Positions 58,973 to 64,000 of a stretch of 64,000 bases of DNA are shown in pieces. A program made the position numbers and the translations under genes. The stretch is from positions 1,410,960 through 1,474,959 of the forward strand of contig JAJNNX010000007.1 in NCBI GenBank assembly GCA_023159155.1, given 5' to 3'. The notes beneath the pieces are model-generated. The model was not told the origin of the DNA, did no database searches, and saw nothing but the letters and a program-made list of their open reading frames with translations. The stretch is from Ustulina deusta (lineage: Eukaryota > Ascomycota > Sordariomycetes > Xylariales > Xylariaceae). How positions within the stretch are numbered: the first letter of the stretch is position 1; each line of letters begins with the position of its first letter.

Positions 58973-61900
58973 TATAACAGTTAATATAGTCTTAGTAAGA
59001 CCTGCAAGAACTTTAGACTAATATAGCAATAAAATAGAAAGTCTATGTATAGACTAACTTATAACTCTATAGCTATATATATAGAGTTTATATCTATTTA
59101 TTTTATAAATTTTAACTTTTTTTTTTTTTTTTTACTTAAAATCTTTATTTATAGTATTTATAAACTAGCTACAAAAGCTTTATTTAACTAATTATAATAC
59201 TATTTTAAGCTTACTAATTATTTACTAATAAATATTTAATAAATATATTTTTTTTATTTTGTTATAATTAGCAAAATATAAATAAACTTTTTTTTTAATT
59301 ATATATTTTATAATATAAACTTAACTTTAATATAACTTTAACAAAATTTTTAATTTTTATATTATTTAAAAACTAATAATTTATAAAAAATTTAACTTTA
59401 AATATTTTTATTTTATTTTTAGTTTTTAAATAATTAAAATAATTTTAATTCTTAAGTATAACTAGCTTTTTATTATTAGATAATTTTAAAAAAAAAAAAT
59501 TTTATAAAAAAAAAAAAATTTAAATATTAGATTTTTTTATAAATGTTTTAAGCGAACTAATATTTAAAAAAAAAATCCAAAAAAAACAAAAAATTAAAAC
59601 TTAAAAAAATAAAATTTAAACTAGAACTAAAACAATTTAAAATAAGTAATATATTTAAAAATATATTAGTAAATATTATAGCTATATAAGTTTATAATTT
59701 TACGTTAATTTTAATAAAACTTTTTTAATAAATAAAAAAAATAAAACGCTTATTTTTTAATATGTTTATTTTAATATTTTTAAAAAATAATTATAATTTA
59801 ATAATAAAAAGTATATTTAAAAATATTAATTTTAAACTTTTTATTTTTATTGTTTTATTTGCTTTTTATTTTATTAGTTTATTTTTTAATATTTTAAATT
59901 TTATTTATATTAAAAAAACTAAAATATAAAAAACTAATCTTAGTAAGTTTATAAAAAATAAAACTTTATTTAATAACTAGGTTTATAAATTAGCAAAAAA
60001 GCTAAATAAAAATATTATTATGTTTTAAATTAAAAATAACTAATTTTAGTATATTATAAGCTAGTTAAAAAAATATACTAAAGAATTAATAAAAATATAT
60101 TTTTATTTAACTAAAAAATTATTTAATAATATTACTAAAATAATTTAAGTTTTATTAATAATTTATTATAACTTTAATTAAATAGCTATTATTTATAAAA
60201 TATTTTAAGTTTATATATATAAAGCTAATAAAAATATTAATAAGTTTATTTTTATATTTAATAGTTTAGTTTAAAAATATTAATTTATTAAATTATAATA
60301 AAAATATAAATTATAGGATTATTTTTATATAAACTTAAAAAAAAATCTATATAAAGTTTTTATAAATTTAAATATTTTTTATAAATTATTTATTAATAAA
60401 ATTATTAAATTAATATATAATACTAAATAAGCTTATAAAAATTATTAATAAATTAAACTTGCTAGTTTAACTAAGCAAAAATCTAATTTAAATAACTAAG
60501 CTTTTAATAAACTTGCTTACTAACTTTTAGCTAATTTTAAAATAATTAAAACAAGTGCTAACTACAAAAAAAAAAAGCCTATTAAAATAATAAAACCTGT
60601 TTTATTTATAATAAAAAAAAGTATTTATTAGTTAACTGCTCTAATTAAAAGCTTAAAGTCTTAAATATTTAACTAGCAAAAAAAGTTTATAATAAGAATA
60701 GCTTTAATAGTTTATTTAACTTAAAAAATAAATAAAACTAATAGAAGTTTTTTTATTAGTTTTTTTATTTATTTTAATTAAAATATATAACTAAAATAAA
60801 TTAATTATTTTTAAAATATTTATTTAATTATAAATTAATAGTATTAAAATAAAAACTTTAGTTTTATATAATACTAAAGCTTATATTTTTTTAATAATTA
60901 ATTATAAGTTTATTTAATAAATTAAACAATAGTTAAAAATAAAAATAGTTTATTTAACTAAACTTTAAAAGCTTTATAATTATTAAAGCAAAGTAGTTAG
61001 TAAAATCTATAAATATTTAATATATATTATAAAAATTAATAATTAACGATTTAAAAATTAAATATTTTAAGTTATTAATTTTAATTATAATATTATTATT
61101 AGTATTAAATAGTTAATAAAATGAAATATTCTAATAAAAACTTAAAAATAATAATTAATCTAGCTAGATAATCTATTTTTATTAGTTTAATTCTTACTAA
61201 TAATTATAATTAAACTTTTTAACTATAAATAATAAAATATAAACCTAAAAATATAAAAAAATATTAATTAATATAATTAAGCATTAAAGAAATACTATTA
61301 AATATTAAAATAACTTTTTAAAAATAAAACAATTATTTTAGAAATAACTAAAATTAAAAAAACAAAAAAAAGACCTAGGACTTTTAAACCTAAAATAAAA
61401 AAAGTTTATATAATAACTTCTAAAAAAAAAAAAACTAAGCTATTATTAAAAAAATTATATAAAACTTCTAAAATTATTTCTATTAAAATAAATAAAAATA
61501 ACTAATTAAAGAAATTCTAAAAAAACTTATTATAATTAAATTTATAATAACTAAAAATAACTATACTAAGCTATTTAAAAAAAACTTAAAAATAATTAAT
61601 ATTTTATAAAAAAAATAGATTTAGATTAGTTAAGTAGTAGTATAAAAGATTTTTAATAATAAACTGATTTTATTTTTAAAAAAAAAATCTTAAATATATA
61701 AAGTTAATATAAAGCTTTTTGCCTTTTTAGCTATTATAATTAAAAGGATTTTTTTTAAAAAAAGAATTTAAAATTTTATTACTATTATAACTAGGATTTA
61801 ATATAATACTAGAACTTAATAATAAAAAATATATTTTTAGGCCTTATTAATATTAAATATTTATATAGTTTATTTTATTTAAAAAAAAATTTATAAATAA

Positions 61901-63679
61901 ACTGCTAGCTATAAATTTTATTAAATAAAATATAAACTTAAATATTACTTTTGTTTTATTTATATTTAAACTTAAATTAATTAAATATAAATTTATAATT
62001 AATTATTAATAAAAAAATATATATTTAAAAAACCAAATTATATTAGTTTTAAATATTAATAGTATTATATTTAATTATTATAATACTACTTGTTTTATAA
62101 AACTAAACATTATTAAAACTTTTTATTAATTATTATTAATTATAAAATTATATTATTTTATTTTTTTTAAACTTATAAAAAATATTTTAATAAAAAGTTT
62201 TACTATTTAGTTTAAAAATAAGACCTATTTAGTAGCAAGCTTTTATTAACATATAAATTTAAAAACTTTTAAACAAGTTTGTAAATATTTACATAAATAA
62301 TATTTTAATTTATTTTAAAACTAAAAAATAGTACTAGACCTATTATTGAAAAATAATTTATTGTTTATATTAAGCTAAATATTAAAAAAATATTAAAAAG
62401 TTTTGTTTTAATATATTTATTATTAATTACTTAAAAATAATTATAAAAGCTAAAATAAAAATAAAAATTAATTTTGCAAAAATCTAAGCAATCTTAAATT
62501 AGAATTTTAATAATTTTAAAAATATTAAGTTAATTTAGTTATTTTTTAAGCTTTATAATTATATTTATATATTTATTTATTATACTAGTAAAATTGCTAC
62601 TTTTTTAAATTAATTACTAAAAAAAATAAGCTATTTATAATAGGACTAGAACAAAAACAAACTTTTAAATATATAAAACTACTAATATATAAAACATTTG
62701 TTTTAGCTTTTTTTAGGCCTAGCTAACTAATATAAATAAAAAAAATTATTTAGTAATAAAAAAAAAATATAACCTAGAAACCTATAAAGTACTTTTTTAA
62801 AATAATAATATTAATTAAGCAAGCCTACCTAATTTAAAACCGTAAACTTTTAATAATAGTATAAACTTTAAAATATTACTGCTTAAAGCTTTTTAAAACT
62901 AAATTTTTTATAGTAATTAATTATTAAATTTTATTATATTTTTGAAATAAATAGATTTTATTAATATAATAACTAATGTTTTATTAAAAAAAACAGCTAA
63001 GCTTCCTATAATTAAAACTAAAAAAGCTAAAAAACAAACAATAGTATTAGTCCTGCCTAACAAAATACTAAGTCCTATATTAACTATAGACCTTTTATTT
63101 AATATTTCTTAAAAAGCTAACCTAGTAAACTTAATTAAACAAAAAAACTAATTGCAAAATCTAAAAAATAAAAATAAAAAGCTATATATACCTAAAGTTA
63201 TTTTAAATAGGATTATTTTTTTTTATATAGCTTTAATTTAAAAAGCTTATATATTTTTAATTATTATATATTAAAGTTAATATGAAACAATTAAAATATT
63301 AGAACAAAAATATTCCTAGTTTTATTTAAAATAAAATATTATAAAATAAAACTTTTAGTTTTTTTTATTTATTGTTTATACTAGCTATAATATAACAATA
63401 TATAATAATAAATAATAAAAATATATTATTTAATTAATAAAGTTATAATTATATATAAGTATTTATAAATAAGTTTAGCTATTTAATTATAATTTTATTT
63501 AGCAAAAAAATAGATATTATAGAATTACTAGCTATATAATACTATAAAAGTTTATATAAATTTTTTAGTATATTAAACATATAAATATTAAATAATATAA
63601 AATTATTTATTTTTAAGTTTATAGTAATAATTAATAGTTTTATAAGTATTAAGCACTGCTTTAGTAATATTTACTACTT
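58973..63679. mobile_element. RIP-degraded repeat element, copy 3, longest copy, abutting the telomere
   Basis: It starts ATAACAGTTAATATAGTC and follows copy 1 to about 61335, then continues for another 2.3 kb not present in copies 1 and 2, up to the first TTAGGG. It therefore shows the fullest extent of the element, or a second element joined to it. No reading frame longer than a few dozen codons survives. Confidence 0.7.
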
Positions 63680-64000
63680 TTAGGGTTAGGGTTAGGGTTA
63701 GGGTTAGGGTTAGGGTTAGGGTTAGGGTTAGGGTTAGGGTTAGGGTTAGGGTTAGGGTTAGGGTTAGGGTTAGGGTTAGGGTTAGGGTTAGGGTTAGGGT
63801 TAGGGTTAGGGTTAGGGTTAGGGTTAGGGTTAGGGTTAGGGTTAGGGTTAGGGTTAGGGTTAGGGTTAGGGTTAGGGTTAGGGTTAGGGTTAGGGTTAGG
63901 GTTAGGGTTAGGGTTAGGGTTAGGGTTAGGGTTAGGGTTAGGGTTAGGGTTAGGGTTAGGGTTAGGGTTAGGGTAGGGTTAGGGTTAGGGTTAGGGTTAG
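63680..64000 (+). repeat. Telomere (TTAGGG)n, right chromosome end
   Basis: About 53 tandem TTAGGG units run to the end of the window, G-rich strand on +, which marks the 3' (right) end of the chromosome. One unit is shortened to TAGGG at 63974-63978; the rest look perfect. Confidence 0.98.

Larger units (their letters stand above)
54571..63679. repeat. AT-rich, RIP-degraded subtelomeric repeat block
   Basis: From about 54570 the base composition switches to almost pure A+T with stop codons in every frame and nearly no CpG, up to the telomere. This is the expected result of RIP on repeated DNA in Pezizomycotina. No gene survives. Individual repeat copies and an LTR are listed separately. Confidence 0.9.

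Noticed and set aside
54571..63679. Centromere or origin in the AT-rich block
   Set aside because: It runs directly into the telomere and is made of repeated, RIP-like mutated elements, so a subtelomere is the simpler explanation.
1..64000. Secondary-metabolite gene cluster, CRISPR array or rRNA/tRNA genes
   Set aside because: No polyketide or peptide synthase, terpene cyclase, spaced direct repeats, or recognisable tRNA/rRNA sequence was found by reading; the ABC transporter stands alone.

Overview
The window is the right-hand end of a chromosome from a filamentous ascomycete (Pezizomycotina; the lineage below that is not determined, a Sordariomycete-like fungus is my guess). Evidence: a terminal TTAGGG array; genes with 50-90 nt GT-AG introns; typical fungal families (secreted pepsin-like protease, lysophospholipase with GPI-type tail, HET-domain protein, GH3 xylosidase, DUF8021 protein, ABCC transporter); and a 9 kb AT-only block before the telomere that looks like RIP-degraded transposons (RIP = repeat-induced point mutation, C to T in repeats).

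Layout. 0-7.5 kb: secreted aspartic protease (+), luciferase-domain/DUF5519-like protein (+), and a convergent AAA+ ATPase (-). 7.5-16.9 kb: a 9.4 kb gene desert rich in TACCTAGGTA-type motifs. 16.9-18.8 kb: a protein with a Cys/His motif and a caspase-like domain that lacks both catalytic residues. 21.8-23.8 kb: phospholipase B (-). 26.9-29.1 kb: CAF-1 middle subunit (Cac2/p60) (-), the one clear housekeeping gene. 29.1-34.2 kb: non-coding, with a small decayed coding relic. 34.2-39.1 kb: full-length ABCC transporter (+). 40.1-41.5 kb: zinc-knuckle protein (-) with an intron or nonsense codon near its start. 44.9-46.4 kb: coiled-coil protein of unknown role (+). 47.4-51.4 kb: divergent pair, DUF8021 secreted protein (-) and GH3 beta-xylosidase (+), with a paired CreA-like site between them. 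51.7-54.4 kb: HET-domain protein (-), the last gene. 54.57-63.68 kb: RIP-destroyed repeats, with three copies of one element and a much less mutated 302 bp solo LTR inside copy 2. 63.68-64.0 kb: telomere.

There is no operon-like or biosynthetic-cluster organisation. The content is accessory and subtelomeric: secreted degradative enzymes (protease, phospholipase, xylosidase), efflux, and probable non-self-recognition or cell-death components (HET protein, pseudo-caspase). All exon joins were inferred by eye from splice consensus, frame continuity and family similarity; no searches were run. No tRNA, rRNA or CRISPR array was recognised.
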